The notes below the pieces were generated by a model, which saw only the letters and a program-made list of their open reading frames with translations, ran no database searches and had not been told where the DNA came from. DNA of 64,000 bases from JADKAV01 sp963769435 (GTDB taxonomy: Bacteria; Actinomycetota; Actinomycetes; S36-B12; UBA10799): assembly GCA_963769435.1 (NCBI GenBank), contig CAVYLN010000001.1:558001-622000 (forward strand), written 5' to 3'. Both the position numbers and the translations under genes were made by a program. This document shows, piece after piece, positions 9,455-19,583 of this stretch (position 1 is the first letter of the stretch; every line of letters begins with the position of its first letter).

Positions 9455-12259
9455 ATGACCGAGTTCCTGTACCGAATCGGCCGCCGTTGCGCGGAGAACG
9501 GCTGGCGCGTGATCGGGATCTGGTTCCTCATCGCGTTCGTCGTGATGGGGGCCAATCGCCTCTTCGGCGGGGAGTCCGCCGACTCCTTCATCCTCAAGGG
9601 CACAGACTCGTCAGTGGCCCAGGACCTGCTCAACCGGGCCTTCCCCGGCGCCTCCGCGGAGGCGACCCCCATCGTCCTCTACGACCCCGGCCTCGACTTC
9701 GGGTCGCCCGCCGGCGAGCGACTCGTGGCTGATGTCGCCGACGGGGTGCGCGCGATCCCGCAGGTAACCACCGTCACCTCTCCCGAGGATCGGGCGGACC
9801 TGGTCAGCCCCGACGGGCACACCGCGATCGTGTCGATCGTGATCAACGAGCGCTCGGCCACCGACATCGCGGTCGGCGAGGAAGTTCTGCAGGCCGCTTC
9901 GGCCGCCGCGGGCAGCGAGGTCCAAGTGGCCATGGGCGGCTTCATGGGAAGGCAACTGTCCCAGCCGGAAACCCACCTCAGCGAGGCGCTCGGCCTGCTC
10001 TCCGCGGTATTCATCCTGTTCCTCACGCTGCGCCGGTGGGGTGCGACCTTCGTCCCTCTGATCAGCGCCCTGTTCTCCGTCGGCCTCGGACTTGCCTTGG
10101 TCGGGCTGTTGAGCAGGTTGGTGTTCATCCCCGACGTGGCTCCGACGTTGGGCACCATGCTCGGCCTCGGTGTCGGGATCGACTACGCCCTGTTCCTGCT
10201 CACCCGCCACCGCACCCTGCTCAACCAGGGGTTCGACGTGCCCGACGCGGTGGGACGCACCACGGGCACCGCGGGAGCCGGCATGGTCTTCGCCGGCAGC
10301 ACGCTGATCGCCGCGGTGTGCGGCCTCGTGCTCACGGGGATCTCGTTCCTCGCGTGGCTCGGGTACGCGGCCGCCATCGTCGTGGCGATCGCCGTGATGG
10401 CCTCGATCACGTTGGTACCGGCGATCCTCGGGGTCATGAAGCACCGCGTCATGCCCAAGAAGGGCCTGAAGACGCATTCCGACGACGACCTCGACCACAC
10501 CGGGTGGGGGCGCTTGGCCGACGCGGTCACGAGCCGTCCTTGGCGCTACGCGATCGCGTCGTCGGTGGTCCTGCTGATCATGGCCGCACCCACGCTCACC
10601 TTGACCCTGGGACACAGCGACGCCGGGATCCTGCCGGAGGACACCACTGCCCGACAGGCGTACGACCTCGTCGAAAGCGGCTTCGGCCCCGGCGAGAACG
10701 GCCCCTTCGCAGTCGTCACCCAGATGTACGCGATCGCGGAGGCACCCGAGGACGCCGACGCCGCCGAGGGCACCGACCCGCGCACACGGGATCCCCGACT
10801 GCAGCGCCTGCAGCGTGATCTGGCCGCCGCACCCGGGATCGCCTCGGCGGAGGAGCCCGTGGTCAGCCCTGACGGCGGGGTGGCGATCGTGCAGGTGGTT
10901 CCGCAGTGGGGTCCGTCCGACTCGCGAACCGAGGATCTCGTCCATCAACTGCGGGATACGACCCTGCCGGCCGCGGTGGACGGCACCGGTATGGGGGCGC
11001 ACGTCGGGGGCGTGACCGCGGCCACGACCGACTTCTCGGAGATCATCGCCTCCAGGACTCCGTACTTCATCGCCGGTGTGGTGGCACTGTCCTTCTTCCT
11101 GCTGATGCTGGCCTATCGATCCCTGCTCATCCCGTTCAAGGCCGCGTGTATGAACCTCATCTCCATCGCCGCCGCATACGGCGTGGTGACGGTGGTCTTC
11201 CAGTGGGGATGGGGTGCGACATGGATAGGGCTGGAGGGTCCGGTACCGATCGAGTCGTACGTGCCGATGATGATGTTCGCCGTCCTCTTCGGGCTGTCCA
11301 TGGACTACGAGGTCTTCCTGCTCACGGCCTTCCGCGAGCACTGGGAACGCACCGGCGACATGACCACAGCGGTGCGGCGGGGTTTGGCGGACACCGGCCG
11401 ACTCGTGACGGCGGCGGCTCTGATCATGGTCGTCGTCTTCGGTAGTTTCCTGCTGTCCGAGAACGCGATCGTGAAGATGTTCGGCGTCGGTCTGGCGACC
11501 GCGGTGGCCGTCGACGCAACCATCGTCAGATGTCTACTCGTGCCCGCGATCATGGTCCTGGCACAGAAGGGCACATGGTGGCTGCCCGACTGGCTCGACC
11601 GGCTGCTTCCCCATCTGCACGTGGAAGGTGATCCCCGCGCCCTCGACGCCGCCGCCGCGAGCCAGACACAACGTGACAGCGGCCGGACACCCTTGGCCGT
11701 GTACCGACCCGCACCCGTGATCGGGGCCGTCGTCGGGGTCGGCCTGTCATGGGCCCTCACGTCCAGGCTGTCGATGATCCCCGCGTCAGCCTCGACAGCA
11801 GTAGCCATGAGCGCCGTGCTCGGTGCTGTTCTGGCCCTGCTGCCGAGGACGGTGGGTGGCGGCAAGGGCACCTACCTGCTGCGCACCGCCGGCTACGGGT
11901 TGGGCGTGATACTGGCGCTCGTGGTCGTGTCGATCATCGACGCTCTCGTGCCTCCGGCCAGCACCCCAAGTGCACCGGTCACTGCGTGGGCGATCGTGGG
12001 GACCGCGCTGCTGGCCGTACTGGCTGTGGGCCGCAGCTTTGCCCTGCCCATGGTCCTGGGGTCGGTCGCCATGGCCGTCGCCTACCTGTTGAGCGGCCCG
12101 GAGGCCTCCCTGGGGTCGCTGCTGGGGGCCACGCTGCTCCCGGCCGCCGTGACGATCCTGATAATCAGCGTGTTCGACAACCTTTTGCCACCCCGAGGCG
12201 ACACGATGGAGCCTGATCGGGTGGAGGAGCCCGAGCCGATCCGAGTCGGGAGTCCCTGA
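9455..12259 (+). CDS. MMPL/RND family transporter
   Basis: 934 aa. The ATG at 9455 follows a purine-rich SD region and gives MTEFLYRIGRRCAENGWRVI, the standard MMPL start with the first membrane helix. A large extracytoplasmic loop (about residues 40-170), the multi-helix block GLLSAVFILFLTL to about residue 380, a second porter loop, and a second helix block containing FGLSMDYEVFLLTAFRE follow the RND pattern; the first block carries the matching GVGIDYALFLLTRHR. An extra C-terminal hydrophobic extension (about residues 760-900) is longer than usual. It probably exports lipids or hydrophobic compounds by proton motive force. Its stop overlaps the next start by 1 bp (TGATG). Confidence 0.93.
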   Translation: MTEFLYRIGRRCAENGWRVIGIWFLIAFVVMGANRLFGGESADSFILKGTDSSVAQDLLNRAFPGASAEATPIVLYDPGLDFGSPAGERLVADVADGVRAIPQVTTVTSPEDRADLVSPDGHTAIVSIVINERSATDIAVGEEVLQAASAAAGSEVQVAMGGFMGRQLSQPETHLSEALGLLSAVFILFLTLRRWGATFVPLISALFSVGLGLALVGLLSRLVFIPDVAPTLGTMLGLGVGIDYALFLLTRHRTLLNQGFDVPDAVGRTTGTAGAGMVFAGSTLIAAVCGLVLTGISFLAWLGYAAAIVVAIAVMASITLVPAILGVMKHRVMPKKGLKTHSDDDLDHTGWGRLADAVTSRPWRYAIASSVVLLIMAAPTLTLTLGHSDAGILPEDTTARQAYDLVESGFGPGENGPFAVVTQMYAIAEAPEDADAAEGTDPRTRDPRLQRLQRDLAAAPGIASAEEPVVSPDGGVAIVQVVPQWGPSDSRTEDLVHQLRDTTLPAAVDGTGMGAHVGGVTAATTDFSEIIASRTPYFIAGVVALSFFLLMLAYRSLLIPFKAACMNLISIAAAYGVVTVVFQWGWGATWIGLEGPVPIESYVPMMMFAVLFGLSMDYEVFLLTAFREHWERTGDMTTAVRRGLADTGRLVTAAALIMVVVFGSFLLSENAIVKMFGVGLATAVAVDATIVRCLLVPAIMVLAQKGTWWLPDWLDRLLPHLHVEGDPRALDAAAASQTQRDSGRTPLAVYRPAPVIGAVVGVGLSWALTSRLSMIPASASTAVAMSAVLGAVLALLPRTVGGGKGTYLLRTAGYGLGVILALVVVSIIDALVPPASTPSAPVTAWAIVGTALLAVLAVGRSFALPMVLGSVAMAVAYLLSGPEASLGSLLGATLLPAAVTILIISVFDNLLPPRGDTMEPDRVEEPEPIRVGSP

Positions 12260-14757
12260 TGCGCCAACGACACCTGGTGGCCTGTGTGGCCGCCGGGGTC
12301 GCCACGGTGATGGGTTCGGCGCCAGCCCTGGCCGCGGACCCGGAACCCGCATTGGTCAACGAGGAACTGGTGGTCACGGAGGTCGACGCGTCGGGGCTGC
12401 CGGTGGAAGCGACCCTGTACAGCCGTGTGGTCGCACGCGACTATCCGCAAGGACAGGTCCGAGACCCCTCCTCGACCACGGAGGTGGAGTACACCGACCG
12501 TCGCGGCGCTCCCGCGACCGACGGCGACGCGGTGTTGGTCGACATCGGGGGTAGCGGTGAGACCACGGTGACCACCCGGGCCGCGTTCGACAAGCCGCTG
12601 CCGGTGGCCCTGCACGCGGAGTACCGGCAGGGTACCGAGGTCCTGGCACCGGACAGCGTCGACCGGGCGACCGGCCAGATGCGTGTGATCTACACAGTCA
12701 CCAACACCACGGCAAAGCGTCAGACCATCAGGTACCGCGACGCGGCCGGGCGCTGGACCGTGGACAAGCAGCCCGTGTTCGCGCCCTTCGTGGGAACCGT
12801 CACTGTCACGCTGCCCAAAGGTCTCGAACTGCTGCAGGCACCCAAAGCCCTGCGCTCCACCACCCCGGACGGCCAGACCCAGCTGAGCTGGAACCTGGTG
12901 CTGTACCCACCGATGGGCAACTACCAGCAGGATGTTCAGATGCTGGTCAGCGGCAGCCCACTGGCCGTTCCGGGACTGACCATGCAGGTGATGCCGGTGC
13001 AGTCGGGCCAGTCGCCGATGCTCGGTTTCAGCACCGATCTGCTGGCGGCCAGCGTCGACGGCAACGCCGAGCTGGCCGACGGACTGGTGGAACTGGACAA
13101 GTCCGCCGTCGCGCTGGCTCAAGGCGCCGCCGACCTGAACTCCGGATTGCGGCAACTCGGGGAGGGTACGTCGACGCTGTCCCGCGAGGTCAATCAGGCC
13201 CTGGTCCCCGGGTCGCAACAACTCGCCACCGGCGCCGACGAGCTCGCCTCCGCGCAGCGCGAGGCCGCCAAGGGTGCCAACAAACTCGCCGACGGCCAGA
13301 AGGAGGCGGCCAAGGGCACCCGGTCGGCGTACGACGCTGCCAAGGCGTTGCAGGACGGAACCTCCCAACTCGGGGAGGGACTGCTCAGTCTCAGTGACGG
13401 ACTCCAGGAACTGCTCGCCCCCGATGCCCTGCCCGGCGCGCGGGACAGCACCGACCAACTCGCCCAGGCCGTGCTACGTCTGCGGGATGTGATCGGCACG
13501 CCGACCGATCCATCCGGCTCCTTCCCTCCCACCCAGGCCAGTTCGCTGATCGAAGCGGTGCGGGCCACGACCCAGGTGGCGGGTCTGACCCAGGTCGGGG
13601 CCACCGAGGTCAAGGGCAACCTCACCGACATCGCCCAGCGCCTCGGGGACCTGGCTGCGACCAGCACCCAGGTCGCACTCGCGGCCGGCAGCGCCGCATC
13701 GCAGGTACAACAGGTCTACCAGCAGGCATGTGTGGACGCGGTCATACTCAATCCCGCCCAGTGTTCAGCGCTCCAGCAGGCAGTCACAGACGCGGGACAA
13801 GCACAGGCCGACGCCGGAGTCGTCGCCGCGGGCGTGGGTACGCAGGCCACCAGGACCGCGGCCCAGGCCGCAGCGGTCGGGCTCATCGCGCTGTCACTGA
13901 AGGGGATCGCAGCGGCACTACTGGCTGTGGACGCGGCACTGACCCAGATCTCGGTCGCCCTGGTCAGCGGCAATACGGACGCACCCGGGGTATACGAGGG
14001 GCTGCAGGCGCTCACCGACGGGCTCACCGCCACCATCGACGGCCTGGTGAAACTCTCGAATGGAGCCGCCGAATCGACCGGTGGCGCCGACGAACTGGCC
14101 GACGGCACCCAGGAACTCTCCGAGGGTCTGGACGAACTGGCAGACGGGGCGCAGGACCTCTCGAAGGGCACGTCGGACCTGGCGCAGGGATCCAGCGATC
14201 TGGCCGAGGGCGGCAACGCACTGGCCGACGGCGCACAGCAGCAGGCGGCGGGCACCGCGGCCGTGGGGGATGCCATCGACGAGGTCGACTCCGGGGTGGA
14301 CGACGCGGCAGGAGGCGCGGACGCTCTGGCCGACGGTGCGGGCCAACTGCAGTCGCAGGGGACCGCCGAGGTGCTGGCAGGCATCGTGAAGGCCTCCAAG
14401 GACCCCGCCTTCGCGAAGGCCTACCTGGCGGCCAGTGAGAAGCGTGCCGTGGACGCTTTGCCGTACGGCGCCCCGGAGGGGGCCGCCGGCCGCGTCGCCT
14501 ACATCTACACGATGCCGGGTTCAGACGAGTCCGACAGCACCGCGAGCACGCTGGCGGGGTGGGGGTTGCTGGCGGTGATCGCAGCGGCGGTAGGTGCCGT
14601 GGCGTGGCGGCGTCTGCATCCGGTGTCTGCCGATCCGGGACCTGAGCAGCCGTTCGCCCCGCTGGAGGCCGTCCCGGCGGACCTGCCGCCGGGACTCGAC
14701 GAGCCCCCGACCGGACCGCCGGTGGAGATCCAGGACAACTGGCCGTTCCGCCCGTAG
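12259..14757 (+). CDS. Secreted, membrane-anchored coiled-coil partner of the MMPL transporter
   Basis: 832 aa. It has a Sec signal (residues 1-25, ...GSAPALA), a beta-rich extracellular part to about residue 280, and two long blocks (about 270-410 and 600-720) of repeated motifs such as ELADGxxxL and LAxGxxxLxxG, like those of YhgE/Pip proteins. A single membrane helix (about 763-783) and a Pro-rich tail complete it. The start ATG shares a base with the MMPL stop, so the two are co-translated. I infer that it forms a periplasmic stalk or cell-wall-spanning element for the transporter. No enzyme motif is seen. Confidence 0.85.
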   Translation: MRQRHLVACVAAGVATVMGSAPALAADPEPALVNEELVVTEVDASGLPVEATLYSRVVARDYPQGQVRDPSSTTEVEYTDRRGAPATDGDAVLVDIGGSGETTVTTRAAFDKPLPVALHAEYRQGTEVLAPDSVDRATGQMRVIYTVTNTTAKRQTIRYRDAAGRWTVDKQPVFAPFVGTVTVTLPKGLELLQAPKALRSTTPDGQTQLSWNLVLYPPMGNYQQDVQMLVSGSPLAVPGLTMQVMPVQSGQSPMLGFSTDLLAASVDGNAELADGLVELDKSAVALAQGAADLNSGLRQLGEGTSTLSREVNQALVPGSQQLATGADELASAQREAAKGANKLADGQKEAAKGTRSAYDAAKALQDGTSQLGEGLLSLSDGLQELLAPDALPGARDSTDQLAQAVLRLRDVIGTPTDPSGSFPPTQASSLIEAVRATTQVAGLTQVGATEVKGNLTDIAQRLGDLAATSTQVALAAGSAASQVQQVYQQACVDAVILNPAQCSALQQAVTDAGQAQADAGVVAAGVGTQATRTAAQAAAVGLIALSLKGIAAALLAVDAALTQISVALVSGNTDAPGVYEGLQALTDGLTATIDGLVKLSNGAAESTGGADELADGTQELSEGLDELADGAQDLSKGTSDLAQGSSDLAEGGNALADGAQQQAAGTAAVGDAIDEVDSGVDDAAGGADALADGAGQLQSQGTAEVLAGIVKASKDPAFAKAYLAASEKRAVDALPYGAPEGAAGRVAYIYTMPGSDESDSTASTLAGWGLLAVIAAAVGAVAWRRLHPVSADPGPEQPFAPLEAVPADLPPGLDEPPTGPPVEIQDNWPFRP

Positions 14758-14836
14758 GCCCGGGGCGAGTGCCGCTGGCCGGGATTCATCGCCCTCGCGC
14801 ATGGGGCGGCGCGGTCCACTGGACTAGGCTGGCCCG

Positions 14837-15415
14837 GTGACGAACAACCCCGCGGATCGACTCGTATGGCTCGATTGTGAGATGACCGGCCTGGACCTCG
14901 AGCACGACGAACTGGTCGAGATCGCGTGTGTCGTCACGGAGGCCGATCTGACGCCCCTCGACGACGGCGTGTCCTTCGTGATCAAACCCTCGGATGCCGC
15001 ACTGGCTCACATGCCGCAGATCGTGAACAGGATGCACACCGAATCCGGACTGCTGCCTGAGATCCCGCACGGCATCGGTGTCGACGAGGCGCAGGCCCGC
15101 GTCCTGGAATACGTGCGTTCCCACATCGCAACCCCCCGCAAGGCGCCGTTGTGCGGCTCGAGCATCTACGTCGACCGTGGTTTCCTGGCCAAGTACATGC
15201 CGGAACTCGATGCGTACCTGCACTACCGCGTGGTCGACGTCTCGTCCATCAAGGAACTCGTTCGGCGGTGGTACCCGAAGAGCTACTACACGGCGCCGGA
15301 CAAGACCGGCAACCACCGGGCCCTGGGCGACACCCTGGACTCGATCGCCGAGTTGGCCTACTACCGCCGATCGGTCATGATCGGGGATCCGGAGTCCCAG
15401 TCCGACGACGCCTAG
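14837..15415 (+). CDS. orn: Oligoribonuclease
   Basis: 192 aa DEDDh 3'-5' exoribonuclease that degrades 2-5 nt RNA fragments and linear pGpG. The N-terminal exonuclease motif LVWLDCEMTGLD carries the first Asp-Glu pair, and HRALGDTLDSIAEL carries the catalytic His and last Asp. Length and spacing match the family. The GTG at 14837 is the start in family register. Hydrolysis of pGpG links it functionally to the c-di-GMP turnover proteins encoded on either side. Confidence 0.97.
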   Translation: MTNNPADRLVWLDCEMTGLDLEHDELVEIACVVTEADLTPLDDGVSFVIKPSDAALAHMPQIVNRMHTESGLLPEIPHGIGVDEAQARVLEYVRSHIATPRKAPLCGSSIYVDRGFLAKYMPELDAYLHYRVVDVSSIKELVRRWYPKSYYTAPDKTGNHRALGDTLDSIAELAYYRRSVMIGDPESQSDDA

Positions 15416-15641
15416 CGCGCCCGACCGAGAGGATCGACCCCGAGGATCCGATCGACAGGATCGACCCCGAGGATCCGATGGAGAGGATCGAACCGGCCGA
15501 CCCTATCGACAGGATCGATCCGGACGACAGCAGTGACGCGGCACTTCCGGCCGAAAGGACGCTGAGGAAGGAGAGCACCGATCCGGCGGACAGTGCGGAG
15601 AGGACCGATCGGGTGCTACGCCAAGAGACTGTCGCGGACAT
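15375..15641 (-). CDS. Possible Ser/Gly/Leu repeat protein
   Basis: 88 aa. Most of it is a repeating pattern (SVLSALSAG..., then GSILSIGSS three to four times) encoded by a 27-bp tandem repeat. It overlaps the 3' end of orn by 41 bp on the opposite strand. Short Ser-Leu-Gly repeat proteins of this kind do occur in actinobacteria as far as I recall, but I cannot name a family or function. No strong ribosome-binding site precedes the ATG. The alternative reading on the plus strand (RIDPEDPID-type acidic repeats) has no independent start. Confidence 0.4.
   Translation of the reverse strand: MSATVSWRSTRSVLSALSAGSVLSFLSVLSAGSAASLLSSGSILSIGSAGSILSIGSSGSILSIGSSGSILSVGRARRRRTGTPDPRS
15427..15534. 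repeat. 27-bp tandem repeat, four units
   Basis: Units at 15427-15453, 15454-15480, 15481-15507 and 15508-15534. The first two are nearly identical (they share GGATCGACCCCGAGGATCCG) and the last two are more diverged. The 27-bp period keeps reading frame (nine codons) on both strands: GSILSIGSS on minus, RIDPEDPID on plus. It lies in the 355-bp gap between orn and the aldo-keto reductase. Confidence 0.9.
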
Positions 15642-15769
15642 GGTCAGAGCCTGTCAAGGTGCGAGGGTGTACGCAATGCGAAGGGCGCGCTCCGGCTGAC
15701 CATCGCCGCGATGGTGCAGGTTTCCCGTGACGGTCTGCATAGCCGCCGAAGCAGTGGCAGATTCGGAGT

Positions 15770-16813
15770 ATGGCCATCCTCGACACCTACTCGCCCGATC
15801 CAGAACGTTACGACGGCCGGATGCCGCAGCGTCGCTGCGGAGCCAGCGGCCTGACCCTGCCCGCCATCTCGTTGGGCTTCTGGCACAACTTCGGCGACGA
15901 CACGCCGCTGTCGCGGCAGCGCTCGATCATGCGCACGGCGTTCGACGCCGGGATCACCCACTTCGATCTCGCGAACAACTACGGGCCTCCGTACGGCAGT
16001 GCGGAGTTGAACGTGGGAAGGATCCTTCGGGAGGACTTCCGCGGGCTGCGCGACGAGTTGATCATCTCCAGCAAGGCCGGGTGGGACATGTGGCCGGGGC
16101 CCTACGGCTTCCTCGGTTCGCGGAAGTACCTGCTGGCCAGCCTCGACCAGAGCCTGCAGCGTCTGGGCCTGGACTACGTGGACATCTTCTACAGCCACCG
16201 GGCCGACCCCGACACCCCCCTCGAGGAGACCATGGGAGCGCTGGCGTCCGCGGTCCAGCAGGGGAAGGCGCTGTACGTCGGCATCTCCTCCTACTCCCCC
16301 ACCCGGACCGCCAGAGCCGCCGAGATCCTCGCCGGTCTCGGCACGCCCCTGCTGATCCACCAGCCCTCGTACTCGATGTTCAACCGCTGGATCGAGGATG
16401 GGCTACTGGACGTCCTGGCCGACGTCGGCGCCGGCTGCATCGGTTTCAGCCCCCTGGCCCAGGGCATGCTGACCACTCGCTACCTGGACGGCGTGCCCGA
16501 GGACTCCCGGGCGGCCGCCAACAAGTCGTTGAACCCGGTGTGGCTGACACCGGAGTACGTCGAGTCGGTCAAAGCACTCGCGCAGATCGCGCAGGCTCGG
16601 GGCCAGACGTTGCCCCAGATGGCGGTGGCCTGGACACTGCGGGATCCGAGGGTGACCTCGACAGTGGTGGGGGCAAGCAGTGCCGAACAACTGCGGGACA
16701 CCGTCGGGGCGGTCCGCAACCTCGACTTCGACGACGAGGAACTGGCACAGATAGACCATTACGCCCGCGACATCGACATCAACATCTGGTCCGAACCGGC
16801 GGAACTCCCCTAG
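15770..16813 (+). CDS. gpr: Aldo/keto reductase, L-glyceraldehyde 3-phosphate reductase type
   Basis: 347 aa, matching YghZ/Gpr. It has the N-terminal MPQRRCGASGLTLPAISLGF and catalytic-tetrad context FDLANNYGPPYG (Asp and Tyr), IISSKAGWDMWPGPYG (Lys) and FYSHRADPDTPLEE (His). The C-terminal NADP site reads VTSTVVGASSAEQL. Gpr reduces L-glyceraldehyde 3-phosphate and methylglyoxal with NADPH, so a detoxification role is likely. The ATG at 15770 gives the conserved short leader. Confidence 0.93.
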   Translation: MAILDTYSPDPERYDGRMPQRRCGASGLTLPAISLGFWHNFGDDTPLSRQRSIMRTAFDAGITHFDLANNYGPPYGSAELNVGRILREDFRGLRDELIISSKAGWDMWPGPYGFLGSRKYLLASLDQSLQRLGLDYVDIFYSHRADPDTPLEETMGALASAVQQGKALYVGISSYSPTRTARAAEILAGLGTPLLIHQPSYSMFNRWIEDGLLDVLADVGAGCIGFSPLAQGMLTTRYLDGVPEDSRAAANKSLNPVWLTPEYVESVKALAQIAQARGQTLPQMAVAWTLRDPRVTSTVVGASSAEQLRDTVGAVRNLDFDDEELAQIDHYARDIDINIWSEPAELP

Positions 16814-17019
16814 TCCCCGGGCCCGCAGACTTGCAGTCCGGGTGAGTCGCGGCCATCACCTTCCGCGGGGCACGGCTGGGCAGGATTACCGGGCGACGAA
16901 TGGCCCGTCGGGGCTAGCCTTCGTGTGGAGGGCGAAACGGCTGGGGCACCGGTCGCGGGCCATGGTTGATGCGGCGTGCGCGGTGGACGTGTGCGGACGG
17001 GGGGACGGGAGGTAGCGTC

Positions 17020-19583
17020 ATGCCCGCACCTTTGCTGCCTCGCCCGGTATCGGAAACCCCGCAGACGGCTCGCCAGCCAGCCCAGGACGAAAGCGCCGCC
17101 GAGGCAACTGAGTTGATGCCCCGGGCTCTCCCCGAGGGCCAGTTGCACGATGCGCTCGATGCCCTCCCGGAGGCATTCTTCATCTTCGAGGCCATGAGGA
17201 GTCCTCGCGGCGACATTGTCGACCTGCGCTACTGCTTCCTCAACGCGGCCGCCGAACGGTTGTATGCGAAGCCGTCCGGTGACGTCCTCGGGCACGGTCT
17301 GGTCGAACTGTTCCCCTCGGTCGTCGAGTTGGGGATCTTCGACTCCTTCACCGAACCGCTCCGGAGCGGGCTGCCGAGTGCCATGCGCGTGCCCGCGTTC
17401 GACGAGAACGGGGTACAGGGTGCCTTCGACGTCGCTGCCAGCCCGTTCGGCGACAGGGTGGTGGTCGCGGCACACGACGTCACCGACGAGGTCGCCGCCA
17501 TCAGCGCTCTGGCGGAGTCCGAGGCGCTGTTCGGTGCGGTACTGGACAGCACCTCGGACGCGATCATGCAGTTCGGGCCGGACCTCCGCGTCAAGTACGT
17601 CAACCGGCGCCTGGTCGAGTTCACGCGAATCTCCGCCCGGGACTGGAAGGGCAAGACCTTCGCCGAGGCCGGCTATCCGCCGCACTTCGCGGTCCCCTGG
17701 GACGAACACAGCCGCCAGGTGTTCGCCACAGGCGAGCCCGTGCTCCACGAGTTCGAGATCGACCTACCGGTGGGGCATCGATGGTTCGAGACGCGAGTGG
17801 ACCCGGTCATGGCAGCAGACGGCTCGGTCACCGATGTCATCACCACCAGTCGCGATGTCACCGAACGGAGGCAGGCCGTGGACCGGCTGCGTGCCTCCGA
17901 GGCCCTGCTGAGCGTGGTACTGGACGGGTCACGGGATGGCACCGCGATCTACGGACCGGACCTACGGTTCGAGTTCGTCAACCGGCGTGTCGCCGAACTG
18001 TCCGGGATGCCAGCCGCATCGTGGGTCGGCCGGCCAATGGAGGAGCTGGGCTATCCGGCGGAGTCGGTTGACTTCTGGACGACCCGCATCAGCGCAGTAT
18101 TCGCCACTGGCGAGCCGATGACGATGGAGTACGAGGTCGACAACACCGAGGGCCACCGCTGGTACGAGGCGAGCCTGGCTCCGCAGTTGGCCGAGGACGG
18201 CTCGGTCGCTCATGTGATCTCGACGAACCGCGACATCACAGATCGGGTCCACGCCGAGCAAGCGCTTCAGGAACTCGCCACGCACGACCCGCTCACCGGG
18301 CTCGCCAACCGGGTCGCACTGCTCGACGAGATCACGCGTGCCCTCAGCACCGCAAGACGGACGACCAAGGTGATGGCAGCCCTGATGGTCGACCTCGACC
18401 GGTTCAAGAATGTCAACGACTCCCTGGGCCACTCGGTCGGCGACGCGCTCCTGCAGGCGGCATCACAACGACTGACGGGCCTGGTCCGAGAAGGTGACCT
18501 CGTCGGACGGACCGGGGGCGACGAGTTCATCGTCATCATGCGGGACCTGGACGATCCCGGCGACGCAGTCAAGGCGGCCTGGCGGCTGGTGGAAGCGTTC
18601 CGGGACCCGTTCCCCGGCGACTCCGGTGAACTCTTCTCGACCGCAAGCATCGGCGTGGCCGTCTCGACCGCCCACAGCCAGCCCGCCGACCTGATCCGCG
18701 AGGCCGACACCGCGATGTACGTCGCCAAGGCCGAAGGCCGGGACCGGGTGTCGGTGTTCAACGAGGACCTGCGTGCCATCGTCACGTCCCGTCTCGCCTT
18801 GGAAGGCGACCTGCGACGCGCGCTGCCAGGCGGGCAACTCGCAGTCTGGTACCAGCCCGAGGTCGATCTGAAGTCGGGCACGGTGATCGCCGCCGAGGCA
18901 CTGCTGCGTTGGCACCACCCGAGCGGAGAGTTGTTCACCGCGGACCGCTTCATCGACGTAGCCGAGGACACCGGACTGATCCTCGACGTCGGCGACTGGG
19001 TTCTGCGCGAGGCCTGCACACACGCTGCCGCATGGAGCGCCCACCGCGACGATGGTCCCCTCACCGTCCGCGTCAACCTCTCGGCACTGCAGCTCGCCGA
19101 AGCCGGCCTGCTCGCCGCCCTCGATGACGCCCTTGCCGCCAGCGGCCTCGATCCGGGCCGCCTGTGTCTGGAGATAACCGAGACCACGCTGCTGCGGGAG
19201 ACGGCCATCGCCCGGGACAAACCTCAACGGCATCCGTGACCGGGGCGTGCGGATCGCCATCGACGACTTCGGGACCGGCTACGCCTCGCTGACCTACCTG
19301 CGCCGCTACCCGATCGACGTCCTGAAGATCGACCGCAGTTTCATCATGGACATCACCGAGAACGACTACGACCACCGTCTTGTCGGCGGCCTCATCGCGC
19401 TGGCACGCCACCTCGGCCGGGCTGAGCGTCACCGCCGAGGGGGTCGAGACACCGGATCAGGCGGCCACGCTCAGGAGCCTGGGCTGTCCAGGAGCTCAGG
19501 GTTTTCTGTACTCACCCGCAGTGCCTGCCGACCAACTCGCCCTGATGCTGGACACTGTCTTCCCCCACGCCCCCAGCCAGTGA
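17020..19583 (+). CDS. PAS-GGDEF-EAL c-di-GMP turnover protein (two apparent frameshifts)
   Basis: About 854 aa after joining frames. GGGAGG lies just before the ATG at 17020. Three PAS modules (about residues 45-160, 165-285, 290-405), a GGDEF domain (about 410-575) with intact GGDEF and an REGD I-site, then an EAL domain (about 590-845). The EAL motif (AAEALLRW), DDFGTGYASL, LKIDRSF, TAEGVE and QGFLYSPAVPADQL are all present, so both halves look catalytically competent. The frame breaks at about 19220 (an extra A in GACAAACCTC) and again at about 19421. Both fall in conserved EAL sequence and look like indel errors. It would make or hydrolyse c-di-GMP according to its PAS inputs. Confidence 0.9.

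Noticed and set aside
9611..11341. 576-codon minus-strand open frame antisense to the MMPL gene
   Set aside because: The translation is low-complexity Gly/Arg/Asp/His-rich, typical of antisense shadow; the plus-strand gene is unmistakable.
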